Part shown: in pieces, positions 45,475 through 55,170 of the stretch
Layout: each line of letters opens with the position of its first letter
How positions within the stretch are numbered: position 1 is the stretch's first letter
Assembly (NCBI RefSeq): GCF_000425125.1
Contig: NZ_KE384307.1
Location: 637,997-701,996, forward strand
DNA: 64,000 nt
Direction of reading: 5' to 3'
Source: Paenibacillus taiwanensis DSM 18679
Lineage (GTDB): Bacteria > Bacillota > Bacilli > Paenibacillales > Paenibacillaceae
Translations under genes and position numbers: made by a program
The notes under the pieces: model-generated
What the model was told of the DNA's origin: nothing
The model's input: only the letters and a program-made list of their open reading frames with translations
Databases searched by the model: none

Positions 45475-47739
45475 GTGCGGGAAACGGATAAGCAGGGCGT
45501 GTTCTGGAGATGGGGGACGCTCATACACCGGCATCGTAAGCTAGTAATTAGTCTATGGCTTGTATTGTTTACAGCTATGGGTATATTTGCGATTCAGGTC
45601 CCCTCTTTATTAAAGGACAACGGCTTTACTCCAACGGGAAGTGAATCAGACCAAGGATTACAACTTCTTCGTGAACAGATGCACCTCTCATCCAATGCGC
45701 TTGATATCGTATACAAGAGTAAAGATGGTTCATCCTTACTCTCAGAGCCCGCCAAGGCACGTATAATGGAGTCGTTATTTGAACTTCGGCAGCAACCGTA
45801 TGTCACGGACATTGTGTTTGCACAATATACACGTGTTTCAGAACGTAATGACATTATTGCCGTCGGTGTAAAGCTTGATCTTGATACCAACGATGCTTTG
45901 GAGAGGTATCCTTCTATACGTAATTTGATTCCATCGCTAGTGGATATGGAAACCTATGTTAGCGGTGCGACACCTGTGTACTATGATATGCAGGTGGCAA
46001 GCAAGAACGATATTATAAAATCAGAGCTGATCGGGTTACCAATTGCCCTCCTTGTGCTGCTGCTCGTATTTGGGACGTGGCTCGCCGGTGTGCTGCCGCT
46101 TGTAGTTGGTTTATTAAGTGTAACAACTACGCTTGGTCTTGTTTATTTTATTTCTTTGGTGTCGAGCCCGCTTAGTAATTTCTTGCCTAATTTGGTGTCC
46201 ATGCTTGGCCTTGCAGTTGGGATCGATTACGCCTTATTTATGGTGAGTCGTTTTAGGGAAGAGCTTTGTCATCAGGATACGGTCGCAGGTGCTGTAGCTA
46301 TGACAGCTCAGAAAGCAGGCCAATCGATCTTTTTCTCAGGTGTTGCGGTGCTTATTGGGTTAGTCGCGATGGCTTTTATTGATTTGTCCTTATTCCGTTC
46401 GTTGGCGCTTGGTGGTGTAATTGTAGTGACAACATCTGTCGTTGTCGGCAATACATTGCTATTGGCGCTATTTGGCTTGATTGGAGAGCGAATCAATCGA
46501 TATCCAGTCATTCCATTACGTTGGCGTCGGCAGAAACGTGAAATGACAAAGCAAAGCCAAGACGAAGGGAAGCAAATGGAAGGGTTCTGGGGCAAGGTTG
46601 CTTATGGAGTGATGTCGCGCCCTCTCTCCATCGTAGTGCTGCTTATGATTGGCTTGATCATATGCGCTTGGCCAGTGGGCAGTATGAAGATCGGCATTCC
46701 CAATGCTGAAGTGTTGCCTCCTACCTATGAATCACGCTATGGCGCCGACTTGATGCAGCAAGTGTATGACAAGCGAGAGCTCAACGCCTTGCAAGTGTTA
46801 GTTAAAATGGAGCAGCCTTATAAGGAAGCACGCTCGATTGAGCAAACAGAGCAGTTGGAGCGAGATATCGCATCACTGCCTGGTGTATTGCATGTGCAGA
46901 GCTACGTGTCGTTAGTTCGGAATTTGCCATCTACTGAAGCGAAGTTGGCTGCAATTGGACAACCTGTTGTCCAAAGTCAAGTGGAGTACCAACATTTGGC
47001 AAAGGATCGTTACGTGCTGCTCCATATTGTGCCACGGGTCCATACAGATGGGGACGAGGCATTTACCCTTGTTCGAGATGTAAGAGACATCCAGTTACAG
47101 GGGGCTGAGCTTTACGTGACTGGGGGCCCCGCTTATCGGTATGATATTGTGGAACGAATTACAACGGCTTTGCCCTATGTCGTGCTTTTTATACTAACCG
47201 TAACGTATGTGGTTCTATTTTTAGCCTTTCGATCTGTGCTGCTCCCACTGAAAGCTGTATTAATGAACGTGCTTAGTCTGGGTGCGAGCCTTGGTATCGT
47301 GGTGCTTGTGTTCCAGTATGGGTACTTGGCAGACTTTTTTCAGGTTACCTCCACGGGAATTGTAGTGGCGATGCTGCCGGTCATCATTTTTTGTGTTGTA
47401 TTTGGCATATCTATGGACTATGAAGTGTTTTTGCTGTCTCGTATTGCGGAAGAGTATGAGGCTAGTGGGGATAATGAGCGCAGCACTGCCGAAGGGCTAA
47501 AGAAGACGGGTGGAATTATTACGAGTGCGGCGTTTATTTTAATTGCAGTAGTGGGCGCCTTTATTTTTACAGATAACGAAATGATGAAGGCGATCGGACT
47601 AGGTTTAGCGACAGCGGTGTTGTTGGATGCAACCTTAATTCGAATATTCCTTGTGCCTGCATTAATGAAGCTGATGGGACGCGCCAACTGGTGGTCACCT
47701 TGGCATAAGCGCTCTAATTCTTCGCGTGACGCTGCATAA
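45475..47739 (+). CDS. MMPL/RND-family membrane transporter (YdfJ-like)
   Basis: A 754-residue RND-superfamily transporter of the MMPL type. The pattern is TM1 (VISLWLVLFTAMGIFAIQ), a first extracytoplasmic loop (about 45-185), five TMs from LIGLPIALLVLLLVFGTWLA to VVVTTSVVVGNTLLLALFGL, a cytoplasmic linker, TM7 (LSIVVLLMIGLIICAWPVG), a second loop (about 410-560) and five more TMs. SMLGLAVGIDYALFMVSRFR and FGISMDYEVFLLSRI carry the two paired Asp-Tyr proton-relay motifs. Uses the proton gradient to export lipids, peptides or drugs; the substrate is unknown. GTG start behind GGAGGGGCTTTCA. Confidence 0.92.
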   Translation: MRETDKQGVFWRWGTLIHRHRKLVISLWLVLFTAMGIFAIQVPSLLKDNGFTPTGSESDQGLQLLREQMHLSSNALDIVYKSKDGSSLLSEPAKARIMESLFELRQQPYVTDIVFAQYTRVSERNDIIAVGVKLDLDTNDALERYPSIRNLIPSLVDMETYVSGATPVYYDMQVASKNDIIKSELIGLPIALLVLLLVFGTWLAGVLPLVVGLLSVTTTLGLVYFISLVSSPLSNFLPNLVSMLGLAVGIDYALFMVSRFREELCHQDTVAGAVAMTAQKAGQSIFFSGVAVLIGLVAMAFIDLSLFRSLALGGVIVVTTSVVVGNTLLLALFGLIGERINRYPVIPLRWRRQKREMTKQSQDEGKQMEGFWGKVAYGVMSRPLSIVVLLMIGLIICAWPVGSMKIGIPNAEVLPPTYESRYGADLMQQVYDKRELNALQVLVKMEQPYKEARSIEQTEQLERDIASLPGVLHVQSYVSLVRNLPSTEAKLAAIGQPVVQSQVEYQHLAKDRYVLLHIVPRVHTDGDEAFTLVRDVRDIQLQGAELYVTGGPAYRYDIVERITTALPYVVLFILTVTYVVLFLAFRSVLLPLKAVLMNVLSLGASLGIVVLVFQYGYLADFFQVTSTGIVVAMLPVIIFCVVFGISMDYEVFLLSRIAEEYEASGDNERSTAEGLKKTGGIITSAAFILIAVVGAFIFTDNEMMKAIGLGLATAVLLDATLIRIFLVPALMKLMGRANWWSPWHKRSNSSRDAA

Positions 47740-47829
47740 ATGAAGTGATCGGTCATGTTACTATATAAGTCATCTAACTATATAATAGATAGCTAGTTTA
47801 GAGGCAATAAGAAAGTATGGTGAGCTACA

Positions 47830-48993
47830 ATGAAAATGATACAAGAACAGCAACCACAAACAGATATGAGCGCGGAACAAGTGCTGACACCGTTGTCACC
47901 CGCATATGATCCGTGGGATCCGATCCGGTCGTTACATCAGCATAATCAACACAAGCTGACAAGCGTAGAGATGACAGTTGCTCAAGTATGCAACATGCGA
48001 TGTGAGCATTGTGCTGTTGGACATACGTTAATTATGCGGGAACCAAACATGCTGCCATTGGATTTGATGCTAAAACGGCTGGATGAAGTGGAGCATTTAG
48101 AAACCATTAGTATTACCGGAGGCGAGCCGACGTTTCATTTATCAACAGTCACCGATTATATTGTACCGATATTAAAGTATGCACGTGATCGAGGTATCCG
48201 CTCACAGCTTAATTCGAACGTGACCTTGGATTATCGGCGTTATGAACTTATTGCTCCTTATTTGGATGTTATGCATATTTCCTTTAACTATACAAATGCA
48301 GAAGATTTTCATGAAGTAGGATTCGTTCATACCAATCATCATATATCGCCTAAAGTATCGGCAAAATGGTATGAGCAAATGATGGAAAATACACGTAAAT
48401 TAACAGCAGGCGGCTTACTTGTCTCTGCGGAAACGATGATTAATTATCGGACGCACGAAAAGTTGGGGGAAATGCATCGCCTTATACAAGAGATGGGATG
48501 TCAGCGTCACGAGGTGCATCCGATGTACCCGAGTTCGTTTGCCCAGCATTTACCGATGCTGCCTATCGATACATTGAGACAGTCTATTCATAAGCTGCTT
48601 GATGTTCGCAATCCAGACATGTGGATGCTGTTTGGCACACTGCCGTTTTATGCTTGCAACAGCAATGAAGCAGATCAAAAGCTCATTCGTCGTCTCCACA
48701 CAGAGCCTAACGTTACCGTTAGGAATGATCCAGACGGACGCAACCGTTTAAACGTAAACATGTTTAATGGCGAAGTGTACGTTACTGATTTTGCGGATAT
48801 CCCTTCTTTTGGCAGCATCCATGCCTCGAAGCTGGATGATATTTTTAATGAATGGCTAACCACACATCCGCTTGCGGAGTCTGTCAATTGCCATTGTCCG
48901 GCGGCACGCTGCTGTGGGCCAAACTTGCTTGTGGCTGAAATGTACTATCAAGGAATTGATTTTAGAAAGCGGACCTCAACATTATCTATTTAG
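47830..48993 (+). CDS. yfkAB: Radical SAM protein YfkAB
   Basis: A 387-residue radical SAM enzyme. The [4Fe-4S]-SAM cluster motif is AQVCNMRCEHCAVGH (CxxxCxxC, about residues 54-61), followed by SITGGEPTFHLSTV for SAM binding. The C-terminal end has the family-specific CxCxxxxC motif VNCHCPAARCCGPNLLVAEM, which probably binds a second cluster. In B. subtilis the gene is split in older annotations as yfkA and yfkB; here it is one continuous frame. The reaction is unknown; RiPP-type peptide modification is possible but no precursor gene was found next to it. Start ATG 47830 has a modest RBS (ATGGTGAG). Confidence 0.9.
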   Translation: MKMIQEQQPQTDMSAEQVLTPLSPAYDPWDPIRSLHQHNQHKLTSVEMTVAQVCNMRCEHCAVGHTLIMREPNMLPLDLMLKRLDEVEHLETISITGGEPTFHLSTVTDYIVPILKYARDRGIRSQLNSNVTLDYRRYELIAPYLDVMHISFNYTNAEDFHEVGFVHTNHHISPKVSAKWYEQMMENTRKLTAGGLLVSAETMINYRTHEKLGEMHRLIQEMGCQRHEVHPMYPSSFAQHLPMLPIDTLRQSIHKLLDVRNPDMWMLFGTLPFYACNSNEADQKLIRRLHTEPNVTVRNDPDGRNRLNVNMFNGEVYVTDFADIPSFGSIHASKLDDIFNEWLTTHPLAESVNCHCPAARCCGPNLLVAEMYYQGIDFRKRTSTLSI

Positions 48994-49075
48994 TGCAGTG
49001 CGATTGAATGTGATACTTGGGCATGACAAGAGACGTGTGTTCTAACATTTAATTGAAGAGAATCTAAAGCAAGCA

Positions 49076-49129
49076 CGGGGCTGTCCAGATAGTCAGTTTA
49101 AACTGACTTGACTACGGACGCCCCGTTTT
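49076..49129 (+). terminator. Large hairpin with T-run after yfkAB
   Basis: CGGGGC-T-GTCC (49076-49086) pairs with GGACGCCCCG (49116-49125), then TTTT. An inner 18-bp perfect palindrome (49091-49108) extends the structure. It may be the yfkAB terminator or the outer end of an IS1182-type element, whose ends often contain GGGCTGTCC. Confidence 0.55.
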
Positions 49130-49211
49130 GTTGAATGTTAAAATTAAGCACAACCCCCATCCTTTGTGAAATGGAAGTTACGACATTAACATTTCAAAAA
49201 GGACGGTTTTT

Positions 49212-49850
49212 ATGCGTAATCAAATGATTACTACAGAACCGCATACTATGGAGTGGACACTTCCTCAAGGAGCAGTGGAAGAACAGTCTGTTAACACCTG
49301 CTCGCACCTACCTTTAAGCCCTATGAAAATAAACAAGCTTAGATGATTGCGGATTTGGATCGCTAGGTTTACGCGGATATGCGGATTTATGCGGATTTAT
49401 GCGGATGAAGGAAGATCACATGAAAAACGGTCAATTGAAACCGATCTACAATGTGCAGATGGCGACCGAAAAGCAGTTCATTCTGTTGTACAACCTGCAC
49501 CAACGCCTTAACGATACACGCTGCTTCATTGTTCATATGCAGCGCCTGGCTGCTCTGCTTTGCCGATGGATGCCCAAGACGGTGATAGCCGACGTAGGCT
49601 ATGGCAGTGAGGAGATATTTTTATGCGATAGGGGAAGACAAAGAATCGCAGATGTGCTCCTGCCTTACGGCAGCTACTATGAAGGAGAAAACACGTCGTT
49701 ACAAAAAGGCCATTCGGCAGGCCTGGACTGGACGTAGGAAGGGCACGATGATCGGTTTGTGTGCCGGATGGCCGCTACAGTCGCTTTAAGAAATACAAAA
49801 CGATAGCGGTGAGCATAGAGAGCGATGATATCTGGTTGAATAGGCTGGCT
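49212..49850 (+). pseudogene. IS1182-family transposase remnant A
   Basis: Begins MRNQMITTEPHTMEWTLPQG behind AAAGGACGG and soon hits a stop. Further on, in shifting frames, it shows GQLKPIYNVQMATEKQFILL, LHQRLNDTRCFIVHMQRL, MPKTVIADVGYGSEE (the DDE-domain segment), YGSYYEGENTS / KEKTRRYKKAIRQAW and RFKKYKT. These match IS1182-type transposases in order, with internal deletions and several frameshifts, so the gene is dead. Confidence 0.8.
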
Positions 49851-50347
49851 TTGGTGGACAGACGATCCTTTATGGAAGGTAAAAACACGCTTTTGGTATA
49901 GTTACCGGACAGGATATCCGCTATTGCCTCCGAACTACCGACAAACGGGGAAGAAATACGCAAATAGCGTACCTCCTGTCCGCTAAGCGGCCTAATAATC
50001 CTTACATTCACTCCATAACGGATCTCTCGTCCGGTCACGTTTTCCAGGCCACTACCACACCATCATACCGATGATCCGCGCGCTCTGCACCTAAGTTGTA
50101 ACGGGGTCTTTTAATTTACGCATATCAGCTACTGTTAAAAGGAATCAAGGGAGGAAGATGCTCTGCACTTCGACATTTTGTTTGGTTTGAAAATGAGTAG
50201 TTGAGATGTGACCGGATCGCTCTAGCTCATTACAGATAGGCAGACGATGGATAGCGTGTGTTGCTAATAGAAACTTAACGAATGGGTACGTAGAAACCCT
50301 ACTCCTGCAAGATGGAAGTTACGACACCAACATTTCATAAAAGGACG

Positions 50348-50500
50348 GCAATTGAAACTGGGCTACGATGTGCAGATGACGACCGAAAACCGGTTGAAGG
50401 TGACGGGCATCCGTTTCTCCATTTTCCAGCAGAAGCAAAAGAACCAAAAAGTTGGACGAAAAACATTACGTTTCTCCGCCCAACTTTTTAGCTTAGACAC
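50348..50500 (+). pseudogene. IS1182-family transposase remnant B
   Basis: A short fragment translating to QLKLGYDVQMTTENRLKVTG and FSIFQQKQKNQK, i.e. the NGQLKPGYNVQ block joined by deletion to a C-terminal piece. It lies directly after the second copy of the IS leader repeat. No functional frame. Confidence 0.7.
50441..50489 (-). terminator. Hairpin downstream of ypdA
   Basis: AAAAAGTTGG (50446-50455) and CCAACTTTTT (50480-50489) pair perfectly; on the minus strand the stem ends in a CTTTTTGG tract. It is about 60 bases after the ypdA stop and overlaps the end of the IS remnant. Confidence 0.6.
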
Positions 50501-50549
50501 TTATTGGACTGTCCCATGCTTGTTGTATATGCTGGATATTGGAACCCGC

Positions 50550-51542
50550 TTATAAGTTGCGCTGTTCCTGGATATGCTTTGCAATCTGTTTTCCATGACC
50601 GCGTCCTGTTTCAATAAAGATCTCGTTGGCGTTTCTGCCAGAGGCAATGACACCTGCTATGTAAAGACCTTTAATATTGGTTTGCATAGTAGCTGGATCA
50701 AATACAGGCTTTTCTCTATCTTCTTGCAGTTGAACACCAGCCTGCTCCAACATACGACGATCCGGTCTAAATCCCGTCAGTGCGAGCACGAAACGACAAG
50801 AAAGCTGCGTAATGCTTTGATCTTCCGCAGTAGCAATGGTAACATGATCGGGATTAATCACTGTGACTTGTGAACTTAAATGAATTGTAATCAGTCCCTT
50901 GGCAACCATACTGTCAAAGATAGGACGCACCCACGGCTTAATATGATCCGATATGGCAGCGCCACGATGTACGATCGTCACTCTTGCACCAACTCGAAGC
51001 AGTTCCAAAGAGGCGTCAACTGCGGAATTGTTGCAGCCGATGATAACAACGTCCATTCCTGCGTATGGATGTGCTTCCTGAAAATAATGGGATACATGTG
51101 GTAAATCCTCCCCAGGAATGCCGAGCATATTAGGGTGGTCAAAATAACCAGTCGCATCAATAACATAGGGGGCGGAGTAGATCATCGTCTCACCTGAGGT
51201 TTTTCTTGTTGTTACAAGAAAAGTATCGTCTGACTGCTTCGTAATGGCGATTGCTTCCTCATAAGCGTTCAGCTTTAATTCGTAACGTTCCGCCACCTTG
51301 AGGTAGTAGACAAGCGCTTCCTGTCGATAGGGCTTTTCATTTGGTGTAGTAAAGGGAATGTTGCCGATCTCCAACATTTCTGGTGTACTAAAAAATTGAA
51401 GGTTTGTCGGGTAACGATAAATCGAATTCACCAGATTATACTTTTCAATAATTAACGGCTCTATGCCGACATTTTTCAGTTCAATCGCGGCTGACAATCC
51501 GCATGGACCGGCGCCGATGATGATGGCATCTGCATAATTCAT
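50550..51542 (-). CDS. ypdA: YpdA-type FAD-dependent bacillithiol disulfide reductase
   Basis: A 330-residue flavoprotein of the YpdA family, which reduces bacillithiol disulfide with NADPH in Bacillota. Seen: FAD motif DAIIIGAGPCGLSAAIELKN with the family Cys (Cys14 in AGPCG; reported active-site position in YpdA), YPTNLQFFSTPEMLEIGNIP, the NADPH motif VVIIGCNNSAVDASLELLR, and C-terminal FVLALTGFRPDRRMLEQAG and GLYIAGVIASGRNANEIFIE. No redox CxxC of thioredoxin reductase is present, as expected. ATG at 51542 has TTGGAGG seven bases upstream. Suggests the organism makes bacillithiol. Confidence 0.92.
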   Translation of the reverse strand: MNYADAIIIGAGPCGLSAAIELKNVGIEPLIIEKYNLVNSIYRYPTNLQFFSTPEMLEIGNIPFTTPNEKPYRQEALVYYLKVAERYELKLNAYEEAIAITKQSDDTFLVTTRKTSGETMIYSAPYVIDATGYFDHPNMLGIPGEDLPHVSHYFQEAHPYAGMDVVIIGCNNSAVDASLELLRVGARVTIVHRGAAISDHIKPWVRPIFDSMVAKGLITIHLSSQVTVINPDHVTIATAEDQSITQLSCRFVLALTGFRPDRRMLEQAGVQLQEDREKPVFDPATMQTNIKGLYIAGVIASGRNANEIFIETGRGHGKQIAKHIQEQRNL

Positions 51543-51750
51543 AAATACGCCTCCAAGGTCTAACATAATAAAAGATTCACCTTTTATGGTAGCAGGTTGG
51601 CTATAGGAAATCCAATGGCTGGCTTACAAAAACTTTATTAAAATTCGGACAATCAGAGAGGTATGCACATCAGTTATATGATATATTGAACACATTCCTT
51701 TAAGGAAGACATACATTTGATCACTTATACAAAGGATGGGATCGTGGAAA

Positions 51751-52437
51751 ATGAATAAGCCGCAAGCAATTATATTTGATATGGATGGCACGTTGTTTCA
51801 AACGGAAACTTTGCTGCTGCCAGCCTACTATAGGTTGTTTGATCGTCTTCGCGAGGAAGGTCTGTTCGAAGGTCCAACACCGCCTGAGGAGTACATATTG
51901 AGCTCTTTAGGTATGCTGCTGGAGGCGATCTGGCAGCGTGTAATGCCAGATGCCAGTGAAGAAGCTCGTCTGCGTGCCGATGTATTGTTATTGGAAGAAG
52001 AGTTGGCAGGATTGAAGGGCGGAGGCTCCACGTTATACCCTGAGGTAGAAGAGGTGCTTCGTAAGTTGCATCAACAGGGGGTAAAGCTGTTTGTAGCAAG
52101 TAATGGCTTGGAACCTTATGTGAAGGGGGTTGCAGAAGCACATCACATTCACGAGTTGTTTGATGGGTTGTACAGCGCGGGAGGCTACCGTACGTCCTCC
52201 AAGGTGGATCTAGTTCGGATTCTGCTGAAGGAACACGGGATCACATCTGCCTGGATGGTTGGTGACCGTTCATCGGACGTGGAGGCAGGCAAGGAAAATG
52301 AGCTGACAGTCATTGGCTGTACGTATGCAGGCTTTGGAGGCCAAGAAGAATTGATAGGCGCTGACTTCTATATTAACCATTTTAGCGAGCTATTGTCGCT
52401 GTATGAACAGTGTATGGAGCAGTCATCAGAAATGTAA
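51751..52437 (+). CDS. HAD-superfamily hydrolase
   Basis: A 228-residue HAD phosphatase-like protein. Motif I is IIFDMDGTLFQTE at the N-terminus (nucleophile Asp10, acid Asp12), the cap is a helical insert (about 18-90), motif II is LFVASNG (about 115), motif III uses Lys in GYRTSSKVDLV and motif IV is WMVGDRSSDVEAG. All catalytic residues are present; phosphoglycolate phosphatase-like or beta-phosphoglucomutase-like by layout, substrate unknown. ATG at 51751 is chosen; an in-frame ATG at 51736 touches its RBS. Convergent with the YheC/D operon, sharing a strong terminator. Confidence 0.88.
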   Translation: MNKPQAIIFDMDGTLFQTETLLLPAYYRLFDRLREEGLFEGPTPPEEYILSSLGMLLEAIWQRVMPDASEEARLRADVLLLEEELAGLKGGGSTLYPEVEEVLRKLHQQGVKLFVASNGLEPYVKGVAEAHHIHELFDGLYSAGGYRTSSKVDLVRILLKEHGITSAWMVGDRSSDVEAGKENELTVIGCTYAGFGGQEELIGADFYINHFSELLSLYEQCMEQSSEM

Positions 52438-52472
52438 AGCGTACTGTGCCATAAGTTTGATATATGACACAA

Positions 52473-52511
52473 AGAGGAGCAGCCTCGGTTATGGACAGGC
52501 TGCTCCTCTTG
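52473..52511. terminator. Bidirectional terminator between HAD gene and YheC/D operon
   Basis: AGAGGAGCAGCCT / AGGCTGCTCCTCT, 13 bp perfect with an 11-base loop, T-rich sequence on both sides, between convergent transcripts. Confidence 0.85.
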
Positions 52512-52538
52512 TATTTGCTCGGATGATACGTTCTATAC

Positions 52539-54035
52539 TTAATGGAAGTCTTTATATTTCGTCTGTTGGATAATATCCAAAATGGTTTGGGTCTCATCAG
52601 AATTGAGGTCATCACAGGTGTGACTTTCTGTTCGAGTCGTTGATTTATGTTCATCTGTAGCCCCCTGCCAATGTCTCCGAGTGGTTCTTTTACGGCCAAA
52701 TGGTTGTAACGCATAATAGGGATAGTAGGGCCGGAAGCGACGAGAGGCTGGCTTAGAATGCTGTGTCTTTCTTGTACGGCTTGTTCGGGATGGCGTTCGT
52801 GTGCTCACGAACGGTTCCGATGATGGAGGCATGCCGGACAGCTTTAACGTCGAGGTTGCATCTTCTTTCGATAGAGGCTCTTTTGCGACCGTTTCTTTAC
52901 TTGTTTGTTTAGGTTCGCGTGTACGTGCATCAGGATTCTCTTTATTGTTGTACAACCAGATCGCATATTCCAACGGACGGGTTAACGCCGTACGATAAGT
53001 GTCACGATCTCCTATGCGGGCAAACACTTCACGAGCTGGCTTTGGATTAACTTCTAAAAGCCATATTTTACCGCTTCTTTCGATGGCGAGATCTAACGCT
53101 AACTCACATAATGCACCATATTTTTGTTCCAGAAAACGAGCTACAGCAACTCCTAATTGTTCAGCGCCTGCTTTCACTTCGTTAATTCGCAACTCATCTC
53201 GGATCCATTGTTTGAGCAATGTATCCATTCTGACTGCTGCTCCGCCGCCGTGCAGGTTAGAGGTGATGCTTTTGGCGGCGCCGATGCGGGCAGCGCATCC
53301 TGTCACCGTCCACTGTCCACTGCCATCCTTCTGAACGAGCATCCGATAATCGTGCACACGTCCGTTCGGTAAATTAAGCGATATTCCTTGCTGCACCAAG
53401 TAACGTTCTTTGGCGTGCCAGGAGGCAAGCTTTAATGTAAGTTGAGACCAAGTCATTTTTTGCGGCTTGATAATACGTCTCTGATGGTCTCTGCCTTGCA
53501 CGTATACAGTTTGACTGGACGATTTTAGACGTTCGATTCTTAAAATTCCACGTCCGCCTGTGCCATTAATCGGCTTCAAGTATACGACGGGGTCTCGCTT
53601 GATCATTTGTTGGACATCCGCTACTGAAGAATAGAGCTTTGTTCTAGGCAAAGATAACTGAATTTCAGCGTCCTCCCCAAGCACCTGATAGATGGTCCAT
53701 TTATTACGGAGTGGGCGATTCATAAAATGAAGATGATGATATTTCGCACGAAATTTTCGCAATTGCTCGAAGCGATAACTGCTTTGCAAACGGCAGCGAT
53801 CAAATATAAGATGGGGGAACTTTACCCACTTGCGTGACCAACGGTTGTTGTCTGGATTGTAGACCAAAGCATGAATTTTTCGCATTTGCTCATTGACATC
53901 TTGCGGCGTAAATACAAAGACTTCGATGCCAAGCTTCTTTCCTGCTGCTATCATCTTCTGATATACAGGACGTTCCTCTAATTGCTTCTGTTCATTCATA
54001 TATAACGTGAGTATGCCAAGTATAGGCTGAGTCAA
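52539..54035 (-). CDS. YheC/YheD family ATP-grasp protein, fifth gene of operon
   Basis: About 498 residues. The N-terminus (TQPILGILTLYMNEQKQLEE, VFVFTPQDV) and NRWSRKWVKFPHLIFDRC are family signatures. The ATP-grasp core follows with VVYLKPINGTGGRGILRIER (P-loop-like glycine turn), YLVQQGISLNLPNGRVHDYR, a Gly-rich LHGGGAAVRMD and the metal-binding end LLEVNPKPAREVF. A ~120-residue Arg/Lys/Ser/Thr-rich tail (RTRKTQHSKPASRRFRPYYP) not shared with its paralogues follows. The TTG at 54035 is preferred: GAAGGTG lies 8-9 bases upstream and it begins just after the preceding stop; a TTG at 54080 would overlap that gene. Related B. subtilis YheD localises around the forespore. Last gene of the five. 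Confidence 0.85.
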   Translation of the reverse strand: MTQPILGILTLYMNEQKQLEERPVYQKMIAAGKKLGIEVFVFTPQDVNEQMRKIHALVYNPDNNRWSRKWVKFPHLIFDRCRLQSSYRFEQLRKFRAKYHHLHFMNRPLRNKWTIYQVLGEDAEIQLSLPRTKLYSSVADVQQMIKRDPVVYLKPINGTGGRGILRIERLKSSSQTVYVQGRDHQRRIIKPQKMTWSQLTLKLASWHAKERYLVQQGISLNLPNGRVHDYRMLVQKDGSGQWTVTGCAARIGAAKSITSNLHGGGAAVRMDTLLKQWIRDELRINEVKAGAEQLGVAVARFLEQKYGALCELALDLAIERSGKIWLLEVNPKPAREVFARIGDRDTYRTALTRPLEYAIWLYNNKENPDARTREPKQTSKETVAKEPLSKEDATSTLKLSGMPPSSEPFVSTRTPSRTSRTRKTQHSKPASRRFRPYYPYYALQPFGRKRTTRRHWQGATDEHKSTTRTESHTCDDLNSDETQTILDIIQQTKYKDFH

Positions 54036-54060
54036 AATGCATTCACCTTCTTTTTGTCCG

Positions 54061-55170
54061 TTATCCGCTGTTCTTGGCAAGGTATGTGCTGTATTGGAAA
54101 ATTCGTTCTAAAGATCGTCTGCGAATGTGCGGCTCGTCAAACTTCATGGGCTTAGCATTCGCCTCAAAAAACCAGATTCCTCCGCTCGCATCCACGCCGA
54201 GATCCATCGACATTTCACCAAGCGTGTGACCAGACCCACGCTCCACTTGACGGGCAATGACTAACGACGCATTTCTCGCACGGTTCATAATTTGCGGGGC
54301 TTGCTCCTCACCAAAAATGGAAGTCAGCAATTTCTCTGGGTCATCTATGCTCCCGCCACGCGGCACATGCGTCGTAATGCTGAGTACACCGGCTATACGA
54401 GCACCTACACCAGTGATGTCCCACACGCCCATCTGATTTTTTTGGACGAGCACACGCAGATCAAATGGTCGACGATTAACCGCTGCCAAGGAAATTCCTT
54501 GTTGAATAATGTAATGGCTTTGCCCTGCTTGCTTGCGGATTCGGGACCATAACTTGTTAATATGCGCACTTTTATACGAGGTGCTCCCTTTTTTATCCTG
54601 TATTTTCAAGCGAAACTTTAACGTTTTCGTTTGGTTGACGCGCAGTGTCATAATGCCCATTCCCGCTTTACCGGTCTCTGGTTTGAGATACACGTAGGGA
54701 TGGCGGTTCAGCATTTTCCCAAGGCTGGCAGAGGTTGTGAGCTTTCGTGTGCTAGGAATGTATGGCTTTGTTGTTTTGGACTTTTTAAGCCATTCGAACA
54801 AGTTCCACTTATTAAAAAAGTACGGATTAAACATCCGAATGGTAGGATGGGCAAGAATCGACTTGATTTTGTTGCTGACACTTGGTTGCATCTCATCTTC
54901 CCGCAACGGAATGCGATTATAGATAACGTGAGGCAGAGGAAACCAGCCCTGCTGCCACACGTTGCTTTCTGGGACGTAATTGTAACCGATAACACGTTTT
55001 GCATTTAACTTCAGGTCTTTAACGGTTACGATGTAGACGTTAAAGCCGAGCTCTTTACCAGTCAGGAGCAGATCGGTAAAATTTTCGCGATTCCCTCTAA
55101 AATATTCATTGTCGTCATCTATGGTGAGAATGGCCACAATCGGCAATTGCTCTTGTTCCATTCCATTCAC
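54061..55170 (-). CDS. YheC/YheD family ATP-grasp protein, fourth gene of operon
   Basis: A 369-residue minimal member: N-terminal alpha/beta part (IVAILTIDDDNEYFRGNREN, GFNVYIVTVKDLK), substrate-side segment WFPLPHVIYNRIPLREDE, then ATP-grasp with YVYLKPETGKAGMGIMTLRV, YIIQQGISLAAVNRRPFDLR, VPRGGSIDDP and IWFFEANAKPMKFD. It lacks the ~90-residue N-terminal beta domain of genes one and three and the tail of gene five. GTG start at 55170 behind GGAGGGATGAGCA, overlapping the upstream stop by 4 bases (GTGA), so translation is coupled. ATP-grasp ligases join a carboxylate to an amine or thiol; the substrate here is unknown. Confidence 0.87.
   Translation of the reverse strand: MNGMEQEQLPIVAILTIDDDNEYFRGNRENFTDLLLTGKELGFNVYIVTVKDLKLNAKRVIGYNYVPESNVWQQGWFPLPHVIYNRIPLREDEMQPSVSNKIKSILAHPTIRMFNPYFFNKWNLFEWLKKSKTTKPYIPSTRKLTTSASLGKMLNRHPYVYLKPETGKAGMGIMTLRVNQTKTLKFRLKIQDKKGSTSYKSAHINKLWSRIRKQAGQSHYIIQQGISLAAVNRRPFDLRVLVQKNQMGVWDITGVGARIAGVLSITTHVPRGGSIDDPEKLLTSIFGEEQAPQIMNRARNASLVIARQVERGSGHTLGEMSMDLGVDASGGIWFFEANAKPMKFDEPHIRRRSLERIFQYSTYLAKNSG

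Larger units (their letters stand above)
49076..50519 (+). mobile_element. Decayed IS1182-family region
   Basis: Two transposase fragments of the same family (49212 and 50348) lie between GGGCTGTCC (49078-49086) and GGACTGTCCCA (near 50509), which could be the outer ends of one element. The leader ATGGAAGTTACGAC..AACATTTCA..AAAGGACGG occurs twice, at 49171 and 50312, each time just before transposase sequence, so at least two copies have been present. Neither has an intact frame. The 49850-50310 stretch between them holds no recognised gene. Confidence 0.55.

Noticed and set aside
47830-48993. RiPP biosynthesis cluster around the radical SAM gene
   Set aside because: The protein has the YfkAB CxCxxxxC ending, a widespread single gene; no precursor peptide, peptidase or maturation partner lies beside it.
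49775-50038. 87-residue minus frame in the IS region
   Set aside because: The + strand here reads degraded transposase (RFKKYKT) in broken frames; the minus frame has no RBS or known motif.
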